From contig JANYDH010000196.1 in the NCBI GenBank assembly GCA_025359865.1, forward strand, positions 1 to 38,287: DNA of 38,287 nucleotides, given 5' to 3'. Origin of the DNA: Actinomycetes bacterium (GTDB lineage: Bacteria > Actinomycetota > Acidimicrobiia > Acidimicrobiales > Ilumatobacteraceae). The notes below the pieces were generated by a model, which made no database searches, was not told where the DNA came from, and saw only the letters and a program-made list of their open reading frames with translations. Shown in pieces: positions 23,732 through 33,081 of the stretch; positions within the stretch are counted from its first letter, which is position 1; each line of letters begins with the position of its first letter. The position numbers and the translations under genes were made by a program.

Positions 23732-24865
23732 TCAGCTGAACGTCGCTTCGGCACTGAGGGTGGCGGCGAGGACCGTTTCGTCGAGACGTAGCCCGAGCCC
23801 TGGTTCATCGGACAGTTCGATCCAGCCGTTGTTCGCCTCAAGAGGTGCTGCCAGCGGATAGTCGCGACGCGCGACGCTCCATTCGGGCGGATCGAACGGA
23901 TACTCGACCCACTGTGATCCGGCCTGACCCACCGTGCCGGCAGCGAGGTGCAGGTTAGCAAGCATGCCGATGCCATTGCCCCAGGTGTGCGGCGTGAAGA
24001 TGTGCCCGGCCGCCGCCACCTCGCGAGCGAGCGTGGCCAGCCCAGTGATGCCCTGACTGCACACACAATCCGGCTGGAACACATCCAGACAGTTGCGCTG
24101 CAACAACTCTCGGAACTCGTACGGCTCGCGGGTCATCTCGCCCCCGGCCACCTTGATGCCGACGCGCTTGCGCAGCTCCTCATAGCCTACGTAGTCGCCG
24201 CGATGGAGTGGCTCCTCGATCCAGAACACACCCTCGTCATGCAGCCGAGCTGCTACCGATGCGGCCATGTCAACATCCCACGGCCTGGTGGTATCCCATG
24301 GCATCCGCCATGCCTGGTTGCAGTCGACCATCAACGTGAGAGCATCGCCATGGGCATCACGAATCGCCGAGACAACCGCCAGATCGTCGTCGATCGACGG
24401 GCGACCGAAGCGAACCTTCATCGCCTGAAAGCCTCCGTCGATCACCCGCTGTGCAGCGCTGACCATGTCGGACACCGGTCGATGGACTGCGCTCGACGCG
24501 TACAGTCGAAGGTGAGGAGACGTACCCCCCAACAGCTGCCATACCGGCCTGTCCTGGATCTTTCCGGCAAGATCCCACAGTGCGACGTCGAGTGGCCAAG
24601 GGCGTCCGGCGTGGAACTCGATGTTGGCCAACCTCGCCGCGTGCTGCGCCAGGGCGAGTGGGTCTTCGCCGATGAAGTACTGCGCATAGTCGGCGAAGCC
24701 GTACATCACGTCGCCAGACCCGATCCCCTCATGGCCCTCGCTATCGCGGACCCGCACGATCGTGACCGGGAACTTGGTCCGCGGCTTCGGGTCCCAAGAC
24801 GCAGGGAACGGGGGGTCCAACAACAGTTGGTGGTGGGTGATCTCGATGGCGACGATCTCGCTCAT
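23732..24865 (-). CDS. Enolase-superfamily enzyme, mandelate racemase-like
   Basis: A 377-residue enzyme expected to abstract a proton next to a carboxylate using Mg2+. The C-terminal barrel shows K150-x-R152 (AMKVRFG), metal ligands D181 (DCNQAW), E217 (WIEEPL) and E243 (GGEM), and H293 in TPHTWGNG as general base, the mandelate racemase/acid sugar dehydratase pattern. An LEYP-type end motif appears as WVEYPFDPPEW. ATG 24865 is preceded by GGGAGAACGGG. It diverges from the MttB-family gene by 87 bp. Known relatives dehydrate sugar acids or epimerise proline betaines; the context makes a role on a quaternary-amine acid attractive but unproven. Confidence 0.8.
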   Translation of the reverse strand: MSEIVAIEITHHQLLLDPPFPASWDPKPRTKFPVTIVRVRDSEGHEGIGSGDVMYGFADYAQYFIGEDPLALAQHAARLANIEFHAGRPWPLDVALWDLAGKIQDRPVWQLLGGTSPHLRLYASSAVHRPVSDMVSAAQRVIDGGFQAMKVRFGRPSIDDDLAVVSAIRDAHGDALTLMVDCNQAWRMPWDTTRPWDVDMAASVAARLHDEGVFWIEEPLHRGDYVGYEELRKRVGIKVAGGEMTREPYEFRELLQRNCLDVFQPDCVCSQGITGLATLAREVAAAGHIFTPHTWGNGIGMLANLHLAAGTVGQAGSQWVEYPFDPPEWSVARRDYPLAAPLEANNGWIELSDEPGLGLRLDETVLAATLSAEATFS

Positions 24866-24952
24866 GGCGGCCCGTTCTCCCCCCGTTTGCCACAGGCACA
24901 TTGATGACACAATCGTACAAGGAATGGCGGCGCCAGGTGTAGTGTCACATGC

Positions 24953-26548
24953 GTGACCGACACCCCACTGGACGACGTCGACCAGCCCAGCTCAGCCGCC
25001 CCACGCCGAGGTGGTCGTGGGCAAGGTCGAGGACGCGAACGCAACGAGGGTGCCCGCACCCGGCTGCCCGAGCAGCTCCCGTGGAAGCAACCGCGGATGC
25101 GCCTCAACCATACTGAGGTGGTATCGGCCGACGAGCTCGAATCGATCCACGAAGCGTCACTCACGATCCTCGAACGGATCGGCATGGAGTTCTTCTGCCC
25201 GGAGGCCCGCAGCATCATGGCCGAAGCCGGAGCCGATGTGGACGAGTCGACCATGCGCGTGCGCTTCGACCGTGAACTCGTCGAATCGCGCGTGGCGACG
25301 GCACCGTCTGACTTCACGTTGCACAGCTGGAACCCGGAACACAACCTGCACATCGGAGGGCGATGGCTGGCGTTCGGCACGGTAGGCAGCGCGCCGCACT
25401 ACGTCGGCCTCGACGGCGTCCGGCGGGCGGGCGATCGTGATGGGTACCGCGACCTTCTCAAGTTGGCGCAGATGCTGAACACGGTCCATTTCATCGGCGG
25501 CTACCCCGTCGAGCCGATCGACATCCATCACTCGGTCCGCCACATCGAGGCACTGCACGATGTGCTCACGCTCACCGACAAGATCCCGCACTGTTATAGC
25601 CTCGGCCGCCAACGCAACCGTGACTGCCTCGAGATGGTCAAGATCGCACGGGGCATCGACGACACAACCTTGTTGCGCGAGCCGTCGATCTTCTCGGTCG
25701 TCAACTCCAACTCGCCGCTTCGGCTCGACACACCGATGTCTCAGGGCATGATCGAGTTCGCCCGTCACAACCAGCCGATCGTGATGACACCGTTCACGCT
25801 GGCCGGCGCAATGGCACCGATCACACTCGCAGGTGCGGTGGCCCAGCAGAACGCAGAAGCGCTCGCCGGTATCGCGTTCTTGCAGATCATCAACCCGGGT
25901 ACACCCGTCGTCTACGGCGGATTCACCTCGAACGTGGACATGCAATCTGGCGCACCGGCATTCGGTACACCGGAGTACGTTCGAACCGCAATGATCGGCG
26001 GCCAACTTGCCCGCCGGTATTCGGTGCCGTACCGCAGCTCCAACGTGTGCGCCGCCAACACCCTTGATGCGCAAGCGGCATACGAGAGCGTGTTCTCACT
26101 GTGGGGCTGCGTCATGGGCGGAGTCAACTTCATGATGCACGGCGCAGGCTGGATGGAGGGCGGCCTGCATGCCAGCTTGGAAAAGATGGTGCTCGATGCC
26201 GACCTGCTGCAGATGGTCACGAAGATGATGGAGCCCGTCGTGGTCGACGACGATTCATTTGCGATCGACACCATAGAGATCGTCGGGCCGGGTGGACACT
26301 TCTTCGGTACTGCGCACACCCAGGAACGTTTCCGCGACGCGTTCTATCGGCCCCTCATCTCCGACTGGCGCAACTACGAGAGCTGGGAAGAGGCCGGGCG
26401 TCCCGAGGCGCGCGACAAAGCCAAGAGCCTTGCCGCGCGGTTCCTTGATGCATACGAAGCTCCCGTGATGAACCCCGCCGTACGCGACGAGCTCGACGCC
26501 TTCGTCGTTCGCCGTGTTGGCGAGGGCGGCGTCGCCACCGACTACTGA
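24953..26548 (+). CDS. MttB-family (trimethylamine/betaine-type) methyltransferase, non-pyrrolysine
   Basis: A 531-residue member of the trimethylamine methyltransferase superfamily, in the pyrrolysine-free branch that includes glycine betaine methyltransferase and many aerobic homologues. The basic N-terminus (RRGGRGQGRGRER) and KQPRMRLNHTEVVSADELESI are typical of the aerobic form; GGFTSNVDMQSGAPAFGTPE and the barrel with NFMMHGAGWMEGGLHAS follow. No internal TAG codon exists. It starts at GTG 24953, with no Shine-Dalgarno and a TAGTGT-like -10 box close upstream. The flavoprotein gene begins 36 bp after its stop, so the pair forms an operon. Anaerobic relatives use a corrinoid partner, and none is encoded here. 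Confidence 0.87.
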   Translation: MTDTPLDDVDQPSSAAPRRGGRGQGRGRERNEGARTRLPEQLPWKQPRMRLNHTEVVSADELESIHEASLTILERIGMEFFCPEARSIMAEAGADVDESTMRVRFDRELVESRVATAPSDFTLHSWNPEHNLHIGGRWLAFGTVGSAPHYVGLDGVRRAGDRDGYRDLLKLAQMLNTVHFIGGYPVEPIDIHHSVRHIEALHDVLTLTDKIPHCYSLGRQRNRDCLEMVKIARGIDDTTLLREPSIFSVVNSNSPLRLDTPMSQGMIEFARHNQPIVMTPFTLAGAMAPITLAGAVAQQNAEALAGIAFLQIINPGTPVVYGGFTSNVDMQSGAPAFGTPEYVRTAMIGGQLARRYSVPYRSSNVCAANTLDAQAAYESVFSLWGCVMGGVNFMMHGAGWMEGGLHASLEKMVLDADLLQMVTKMMEPVVVDDDSFAIDTIEIVGPGGHFFGTAHTQERFRDAFYRPLISDWRNYESWEEAGRPEARDKAKSLAARFLDAYEAPVMNPAVRDELDAFVVRRVGEGGVATDY

Positions 26549-26584
26549 CAACCAAAACATCTGCACGATCCAACAGGAGCATCC

Positions 26585-29038
26585 ATGAAGTCATCAGCAC
26601 AGGTCGTAGTCATCGGCGGCGGCGTCGTCGGCGCCAGCGTGCTGTACCACCTCACCAAGGCCGGGTGGACCGACGTCGTGCTGCTCGAACGTAAGCAACT
26701 CACCGCCGGATCAACCTGGCATGCAGCAGGTGGCATGCACACGCTCAACGGCGACCCCAACGTCTCCCGGTTGCAGCAGTACACGATCGAGTTGTACAAA
26801 GAGATCGAGGCCGAATCAGGCCAGAACTGCTCGATCCACCTCCCCGGTGGTCTGATGCTGGCCGACACCCAGGTACGGCTCGACTGGTTGAAGATGGCCC
26901 AGGCCCGTGGCCGGTATCTCGGTATGGACCTCGAGATGATCAGCACTGCCGAGGCCAAAGAACTGTTCCCGCTGCTCGAAGAGAAGTACTTCATCGGGGC
27001 GTTGTACGACCCGGTAGAAGGCCACGTCGATCCTTACGGTGTCACACATGCGTACGCGATCTGTGCCCGCCAGCGTGGCGCCGAGGTCTACACCGACACA
27101 TGGGTCACCGACCTTGCTCAGCGGGCCGACGGCACCTGGGATGTGATCACCGATCGCGATCACACGATCCACGCCGAACATGTGGTCAATGCAGGCGGAC
27201 TGTGGGCGCGTGAGGTCGGCCGAATGGCCGGCATCGAGCTTCCGGTCCTGGCGATGGAGCACCACTACCTCGTCACCGAGCCGATGCAGGAAGTGGCTGA
27301 CTACGTCGCCGCCACCGGCAAGGAAATGCCGATGGCACTCGACTTCTCCGGCGAGATCTACATCCGCCAGGAACAGGGTGGGATGCTGCTCGGGACCTAT
27401 GAACAAGCGTGTGTGCCTTGGGCGCCGAGCGAGACCCCGTGGGACTTCGTGTTCCAGTTGCTGCCCGAGGACTTCGACCGCATCGCGCCGGAGTTGGAGG
27501 TGGCGTTTAAGCACTACCCAGCAATGGCCACCGCTGGCATCAAGAAGACGATCAACGGCCCGTTCACGTTCTCTCCTGATGGCAACCCGCTCGTCGGCCC
27601 GATCAAGGGGCTGAAGAACTACTGGGTGGCTTGCGCTGTCATGGCCGGCCTCTCACAGGGTGGCGGCGTGGGGCTGACGCTCGCCCACTGGATGGTCGAC
27701 GGCGATCCGGGTGGCGACATCTGGGGCATGGACGTGGCCCGCTACGGCGGCTACGCCACGCTGGCCTACACCAACGCCAAGGTGCGCGAGAACTACTCAC
27801 GCCGCTTCCGGATCACGTTCCCGAATGAGGAGCTCGCCGCCGCGCGACCCTTGCATACAACACCGATCTACGACCGCCTGAGCGAGCACAACGCGGTCTG
27901 GGGCGCCGGGTTCGGGCTCGAGCATCCGCTGTGGTTCCAGGAGCCCGGTAAGGCACCAGTCGAAGACGTGACGTTCCATCGCTCGAATGCCTTCACCCAA
28001 GTTGGTGAGGAAAGCCGGGCCGTACGCGAACGTGTCGGCCTCAGCGAGGCATCGAACTTCGCCAAGTACAAGGTCAGCGGCAAGGGTGCGGCGGACTGGC
28101 TGCAGGGACTGTTCACCAACGCGCTCCCCAAGATCGGCCGCACGAATCTCACCGCCATGCTCAACCCGCAGGGGCGGATCGTCGGCGAGTTCTCCGTCTC
28201 ACGCATCGGGCCGGATGAGTTCTTCCTGTTCGGGTCGCAGGCAGCCGAGGTGCACCACCCGCGCTGGTTCCTCGACCACCTCCCCGTGGCCGCCGACGGT
28301 GTCGGTCAGGTGCGGTTCGAGGTACTCGCGTTGTCGATGGTTGGCCTCACCGTTGCCGGACCAAGATCACGCGAGGTCCTACAGAAGCTCACGCATACCT
28401 CGCTCGCCACCAAAGAATTTCCGTTCATGGCCTTCCGCAACGTAGACCTCGGTATGGCTCCGGTGTGGTTGTCGCGGATGACGTACTCCGGCGACCTCGG
28501 CTACGAGATCTGGGTACAGCCGGAGTACCAGCGGTACCTGTTCGACCTCCTGTGGGATGCCGGTCAAGAGTTCGACATGCGGCTGTTCGGTTTCCGGGCG
28601 CTCATCACGATGCGACTCGAGAAGAACTTCGGTACATGGTTCCGCGAGTATCGCCCGATCTACACGCCGCTCGAAGCAGGCATGGACCGTGTGCTCAAGT
28701 TCGACCATTCGTTCATCGGACGCGAGGCAGTCGAAGCCGAGATCGCAGCGGGCGGCCCGAAGCGCAAACTCGTGATGTTCACCGTCGACGTCGACCCCGA
28801 TGCACCTGCCGACGTAATCGGCGACGAGCCGGTGTGGCACGACGACAAGGTGGTCGGGTGGATCACCTCCGGTGGCTACGCGCATTACTCCGGTGTCTCG
28901 CTGGCGCTCGGCTACATCCCGACGGAGTTGGCCACCGCTGAGTCAGGCTTCGAGATCGAGATCATCGGGCGCCGCCGCCCAGCAGCCCTGCAACACGAGC
29001 CGGTGCTCGATCCGCAGGGCCTGCGGATGCGAGCCTGA
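26585..29038 (+). CDS. Dimethylglycine dehydrogenase-like FAD/folate oxidoreductase
   Basis: An 817-residue enzyme, normal length for dimethylglycine/sarcosine dehydrogenases. The N-terminal DAO domain begins VVVIGGGVVGASVLYHL (G11-G16), and GSTWHAAGG places H46 where the family binds FAD covalently. A linker domain (FAO_M) and a GcvT folate-binding domain follow from about residue 430, with NAFTQVGEES, ALSMVGLTVAGPRS and SYSGDLGYEIW-like signatures (here TYSGDLGYEIW), then the GcvT C-terminal barrel. It should demethylate an N-methyl amino acid and capture formaldehyde as 5,10-methylene-tetrahydrofolate. ATG 26585 has AGGAG upstream. It is downstream of the MttB-family gene in one operon. 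The exact substrate is open. Confidence 0.88.
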   Translation: MKSSAQVVVIGGGVVGASVLYHLTKAGWTDVVLLERKQLTAGSTWHAAGGMHTLNGDPNVSRLQQYTIELYKEIEAESGQNCSIHLPGGLMLADTQVRLDWLKMAQARGRYLGMDLEMISTAEAKELFPLLEEKYFIGALYDPVEGHVDPYGVTHAYAICARQRGAEVYTDTWVTDLAQRADGTWDVITDRDHTIHAEHVVNAGGLWAREVGRMAGIELPVLAMEHHYLVTEPMQEVADYVAATGKEMPMALDFSGEIYIRQEQGGMLLGTYEQACVPWAPSETPWDFVFQLLPEDFDRIAPELEVAFKHYPAMATAGIKKTINGPFTFSPDGNPLVGPIKGLKNYWVACAVMAGLSQGGGVGLTLAHWMVDGDPGGDIWGMDVARYGGYATLAYTNAKVRENYSRRFRITFPNEELAAARPLHTTPIYDRLSEHNAVWGAGFGLEHPLWFQEPGKAPVEDVTFHRSNAFTQVGEESRAVRERVGLSEASNFAKYKVSGKGAADWLQGLFTNALPKIGRTNLTAMLNPQGRIVGEFSVSRIGPDEFFLFGSQAAEVHHPRWFLDHLPVAADGVGQVRFEVLALSMVGLTVAGPRSREVLQKLTHTSLATKEFPFMAFRNVDLGMAPVWLSRMTYSGDLGYEIWVQPEYQRYLFDLLWDAGQEFDMRLFGFRALITMRLEKNFGTWFREYRPIYTPLEAGMDRVLKFDHSFIGREAVEAEIAAGGPKRKLVMFTVDVDPDAPADVIGDEPVWHDDKVVGWITSGGYAHYSGVSLALGYIPTELATAESGFEIEIIGRRRPAALQHEPVLDPQGLRMRA

Positions 29039-29055
29039 CCGACCCCCATTTTCGA

Positions 29056-29100
29056 GCTTTGGTCGTGAGTCGTCGCTGAGCGACATCTCACGACCAAAGC
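29056..29100. repeat. Family A palindrome, copy A3
   Basis: A full 45-bp copy, gctttggtc at the left and gaccaaagc at the right. The left half of the core reads gtgagtcgtcgct, so two positions break the otherwise perfect symmetry. It lies between the convergent dimethylglycine-dehydrogenase-like and ABC exporter genes. Confidence 0.88.
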
Positions 29101-29119
29101 CGGTGGGCGATGGGGACAA

Positions 29120-30949
29120 TCAGGGCTGGTAGGCCGAAGCCTGGATCCGGAACAGCTCCGCATACTGTCCCCCTCGGGCCATCAGGTCATCGTGGCTGCC
29201 TGTTTCGGCCACTCGTGCGCCGTCCATCACCACGATCAGGTCGGCCATCCGCACGGTCGAGAACCGGTGCGAGACCAGCACGGTGATCCGCCCAGCGGCG
29301 GAGTCGGCGCGGGCTGCATCGGCGAATCGTTCGAACAAGTCGTGTTCAGTCTCGGCATCGAGCGCCGCAGTTGGCTCATCAAGAATGAGCAGCAGCGGTG
29401 CCTCGCGCATGAACCCACGGGCCAATGCCAGCTTCTGCCATTGCCCGAAGCTCACCTCTGCACCCTCGTACCAGGTGGGTCCGAGTTGGGTGTCGAGTCC
29501 GCTCGCCAGGCGATCGACCACATCCTGCGCCCCGGCACGCTCCACGGCATGACGTGCAGCAGGCCGCTCGTCGAGTTGTGGTAGGTCACCCAAGCCGACC
29601 GTCTGTTGAGCAGTGAACTCGAACCGGAAGAAGTCTTGGAACGCCCCCGCAAGACGCTCGCGCCATACATCAGCCGGCATGTCGGCAAGGTCGACACCGT
29701 CAACGGTGATCCGACCACTCGTCGGGGAATACATCCGCGCAAGCAACTTCACGAGCGTCGATTTGCCTGCGCCGTTCTCACCCACCACTGCCATCACCAG
29801 ACCGGCGGGCAGCACGAGACTGACATCATCGAGCACGAGCCGATCGGTGCCGGGGTACCGGAACGAGACATGCTCGAAACAGATGCCGACCGCAAGCTGC
29901 TCCGGTACAGCCGTCGATGCATGCTCGTCCGCGCCGAGCGCGTAATCCTCCAACCACGTCAGCCTGCGCGACGAGTCGAGCCAGAAGCCGCGCAGAAACC
30001 CGAGTTCTCCTGCGGTGGCTCCGATGTAGGTGGCCAGTCGTGTGCCGGCCGCCATGACCAACACCACTTGGCCGACGCTGCCGTTGATGCCCGCCGATAC
30101 GAACACGACCGCACCCACGTAAGCGCCTCCGAACAGCGCCCAGACGAACGAATGCCACTGCGCCGTGGTCGTTCGCACCTTCGCCACCGGGCGGTACCAC
30201 CGCTCCCATGCGTCGCGGCGCTGCGTGGTGAGCCAGACTCCGGAACCCGTGACCCGAACCTCTTTGCCCGCCGCAGCGGTGGTGCCGAGCACAAAGAGAT
30301 GCCGTGCCAACCGCGTATTGGCGATGACTGATTCCTCGACCCGCCGTTCGACACCCGGCCGCCACGTCGACGTGACGAATGCCGGCACTGCCACAACCAG
30401 CAGTAGCAACAGCGCGGGATGAATGGAGCCGAGCAGCAGCGCAACGATGACGAGGCGGAACATCCATCCGAGTGTCGACAGCAGCGACATGAACATGTGG
30501 TCGAGCGCAAACACCTGGTCGCGCAGCATCGCCAGGCGGTCGAGATACTCAGGGCGCTCGTGGTGCTCGATCGTCGGAACCGATGCCTGCAGGCGGGCCA
30601 CATGGGATTCGAGCGCAATCGCAACCCGATCACGGAACCGGCGTTGCACTCGTTGTGACAACACGCCGAGGTACCACGTAGCCGACACCGAGACGGCCAA
30701 GCCGATCGCTGCCGTCATCACGGCCGAGCGGTGACCGTCGACGACGCCGTCGACGAGCAACTTCAGCCACAGGGCAAGCAACGCATCGGGAAGCATCATC
30801 AACAACGCGAGCCCCAGCGAGACCATGAGCAGCCGCGGTTCGGCTCTGTAGCCAAGCCGGAACGTACGCCACAGCGAAGGAAGGGCGGCCGGAAGGTCGC
30901 TGACCCGATCGGCGATCAATGCTTCGGTGGCTTCCTCAGAGCGACTCAT
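29120..30949 (-). CDS. ABC exporter half-transporter, second subunit
   Basis: A 609-residue fusion of a six-helix membrane domain and an ATPase domain. Walker A is GENGAGKST and Walker B LLILDEPTAALD; the signature loop reads VSFGQ instead of LSGGQ. ATG 30949 is chosen because GGAGCGGAG lies just upstream; it overlaps the preceding gene by 14 bp. ATG 30970 is an alternative. With the previous gene it should form a heterodimeric multidrug- or lipid-type exporter. Asymmetric signature sequences are common in such heterodimers. Substrate unknown. Confidence 0.85.
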   Translation of the reverse strand: MSRSEEATEALIADRVSDLPAALPSLWRTFRLGYRAEPRLLMVSLGLALLMMLPDALLALWLKLLVDGVVDGHRSAVMTAAIGLAVSVSATWYLGVLSQRVQRRFRDRVAIALESHVARLQASVPTIEHHERPEYLDRLAMLRDQVFALDHMFMSLLSTLGWMFRLVIVALLLGSIHPALLLLLVVAVPAFVTSTWRPGVERRVEESVIANTRLARHLFVLGTTAAAGKEVRVTGSGVWLTTQRRDAWERWYRPVAKVRTTTAQWHSFVWALFGGAYVGAVVFVSAGINGSVGQVVLVMAAGTRLATYIGATAGELGFLRGFWLDSSRRLTWLEDYALGADEHASTAVPEQLAVGICFEHVSFRYPGTDRLVLDDVSLVLPAGLVMAVVGENGAGKSTLVKLLARMYSPTSGRITVDGVDLADMPADVWRERLAGAFQDFFRFEFTAQQTVGLGDLPQLDERPAARHAVERAGAQDVVDRLASGLDTQLGPTWYEGAEVSFGQWQKLALARGFMREAPLLLILDEPTAALDAETEHDLFERFADAARADSAAGRITVLVSHRFSTVRMADLIVVMDGARVAETGSHDDLMARGGQYAELFRIQASAYQP

Positions 30950-32756
30950 GTACGAGCTCCGCTCCGTCATCGTCGAGTTCGGTGAATCGTGAAGCCTGGA
31001 GCTCGAACATGGTGCGGTAGCGACCCCCGAGTGAGATCAGCTCCGCATGCGTGCCCAGTTCGACCACTCGGCCACCGTCCATCACGCAGATCCGGTCCGC
31101 CAGGCGGACGGTCGAGAACCGGTGCGAGATCAAGATGGTGGTGCAATGCCGGCTAGCGGTGAGTACCCGCTCGAAGATCTCGGCCTCACCACGGACGTCG
31201 AGCTGCGCAGTTGGTTCGTCGAGCAGTAGCACCTCGGCACCCTGACGAACTGCGCACAAGGCGCGGGCCAGTGCGACGCGCTGCCACTGCCCGCCAGACA
31301 AATCGGTTCCACCCGGGTAGCCCTTCGACAGAATCGTGTCGAGGTTGCCGCCCGCAATAGCCTCTCCTCCGGCATCGGCAAGCGCTGCCCGGATGACGTC
31401 GTCCGGAGCACCAACAGGGGCGACGTTGACACACAGTGGAAGCTCGAACCGGACGAAGTCCTGGAACACAGCAGTGACGCGTCTCCGCCAATCGACGGCG
31501 TCCAACTCGGTGAGCGGCATACCGTCGATCTCGATCGATCCCGAGGTGGGGTCGTATAGCCGACAGAGCAGCTTGGCCAATGTGGTCTTGCCTGCGCCGT
31601 TCAGCCCGACGATGGCCAGCGATGATCCGGCCGGCACAGTGAGATCGAATCCGTCGAGCACCGTCCGACCCTCGCCGGCGTACGCAAAGTGAACGTCGCG
31701 AAACCGGATCTCCTTTGGTCCGAACTGCAGCAGTCGCCCGGCGCCGGGCTGCAACGCACTCGATTCGGCAACACTGGTTTCCAGCCGTGCCAGCGCAGCG
31801 ACGGGAGCGCTTGCCCCATCGAGCGCCCAATTGAGTCCTCCGAACGCGATGGCGGACACCCCGATCGCGGCCTGGACGAATACGACGGTCGCACCAGTCG
31901 AGATCGCGCCGCTCGACGCAGCATCGCCGAGTAGCCAGAACACGACGAGGTTCACGCCAACCACGATCGCAAGGCAGCTGAGCACCGACTTCTCACGCAT
32001 CCGCGTGGCCTCGTATTGCAGCTCGTACAGGCGGCTTCGCCTTCCGATGAAGCGCTCGGTCACCCAACCTGCAAGGCCGAAGAACCGCAGCTCCTTGGAA
32101 GGCGCAGCATCGACCGCCAACCGGTAGGCGTAGTCAGCATGACGTTGCGCGGTGCGCACCTCATCGGTATTGCGATCCTTCCAGACCCCGCTTTCACGCA
32201 ACAGCCAGTGCGTGCACCCCCACGCCACCAGGAGCGCTGGCGGCGCCCACCAGTGGAATCCGAACAGCAGCACCGATGCGGACAATCCGACAACAAGCTG
32301 GACCAGGCCGCCGGCCACAAAGTCCATCGAGATGTCGAGCGGCGGGCCCATCATCCCCAGGTCGAAATCACGCGCCATCGTCAGGTCGTTGGTGAGCTCC
32401 GGACTCTCGAGATGGCCGATGCCCACCGGCGTCACACAGACCGCCATCAAGCGGTCGTACAGGTGTGCAGCCATGCTGCTGCCGAGGTTCGAGCTGACGA
32501 GCTGGTGCACAGGCTGCATCACCAGCGTGGTGGTGAACGTGATAGCGACCAGCACGAGAGGCCCGGTCAACGACCCGTGGCGTTCGACTGCACCGACGAG
32601 CCATCCAAACGCCACCGAGGCCACCGCGGGTACCACTCCGCGCAGCACGATCAGCGCCCACCACGCCCAGGTCCAACCAGGGGCGGCAGTCCGGAGCGCG
32701 CCGAAGAACCGCCACTCCTGTCGAGCCCGGAACCGAGTGAGCGCCTTGGTTCTCAC
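30936..32756 (-). CDS. ABC exporter half-transporter, first subunit
   Basis: A 606-residue half-transporter with an N-terminal membrane domain (about residues 25-310) and a C-terminal ATPase domain: Walker A GLNGAGKTT, Q-loop VFQDFVRF, signature LSGGQWQRVALARAL, Walker B VLLLDEPTAQLD and H-loop ISHRFSTVR. All catalytic motifs are canonical. It starts at GTG 32756. Its stop lies within the next half-transporter gene, so translation is coupled. It is between the two methyl-amine operons but on the opposite strand, and nothing ties it to them functionally. Confidence 0.86.
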   Translation of the reverse strand: MRTKALTRFRARQEWRFFGALRTAAPGWTWAWWALIVLRGVVPAVASVAFGWLVGAVERHGSLTGPLVLVAITFTTTLVMQPVHQLVSSNLGSSMAAHLYDRLMAVCVTPVGIGHLESPELTNDLTMARDFDLGMMGPPLDISMDFVAGGLVQLVVGLSASVLLFGFHWWAPPALLVAWGCTHWLLRESGVWKDRNTDEVRTAQRHADYAYRLAVDAAPSKELRFFGLAGWVTERFIGRRSRLYELQYEATRMREKSVLSCLAIVVGVNLVVFWLLGDAASSGAISTGATVVFVQAAIGVSAIAFGGLNWALDGASAPVAALARLETSVAESSALQPGAGRLLQFGPKEIRFRDVHFAYAGEGRTVLDGFDLTVPAGSSLAIVGLNGAGKTTLAKLLCRLYDPTSGSIEIDGMPLTELDAVDWRRRVTAVFQDFVRFELPLCVNVAPVGAPDDVIRAALADAGGEAIAGGNLDTILSKGYPGGTDLSGGQWQRVALARALCAVRQGAEVLLLDEPTAQLDVRGEAEIFERVLTASRHCTTILISHRFSTVRLADRICVMDGGRVVELGTHAELISLGGRYRTMFELQASRFTELDDDGAELVHESL

Positions 32757-33081
32757 CGTCGCAGACTACTCAACCCGGGCTACGGTCAACGCAAAGGTTC
32801 CGAGCCAACGACTGACACAACTGACATCGTGGTATCTCCAACGGTCGGTGGTGGTCATCAGCACCGGCCATCCTGACCCCTACGGATCGGTCAAGCCAGG
32901 ACCGTGCACCAACCGTTGGAGCTGGCCCACCTCCTCGGCCTCGACCCGACGCGACCGCCACCCGATGGTCAACGACGATCCGCCGCTTCTTATCGTTCGC
33001 CAACGACCTGGCGCACACGCATTAACCCGAGTTGGCTCCGTTGCCATAGGAATCTCCTCAAAGACGCAGCGCACTAACCAC
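32757..33081. other. 325-bp gap with one weak small ORF (minus strand, 32880-33047)
   Basis: The only notable feature is a 55-codon minus-strand frame (ATG 33047, stop at 32880) with a strong Shine-Dalgarno (GAGGAG) before its ATG. Its product, beginning MATEPTRVNACAPGRW, matches nothing I recognise. It lies directly past the end of an IS66 transposase fragment and may be mobile-element debris. Confidence 0.3.

Noticed and set aside
22017-23861. A 614-residue plus-strand ORF overlapping the MFS gene
   Set aside because: It is very Arg/Pro-rich, lacks family motifs, and lies in another frame over a clear membrane transporter and antisense to the formate dehydrogenase; a high-GC shadow.
24953-26548. 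Pyrrolysine in the MttB-family gene
   Set aside because: The frame is complete without any internal TAG, and the sequence belongs to the pyrrolysine-free branch.
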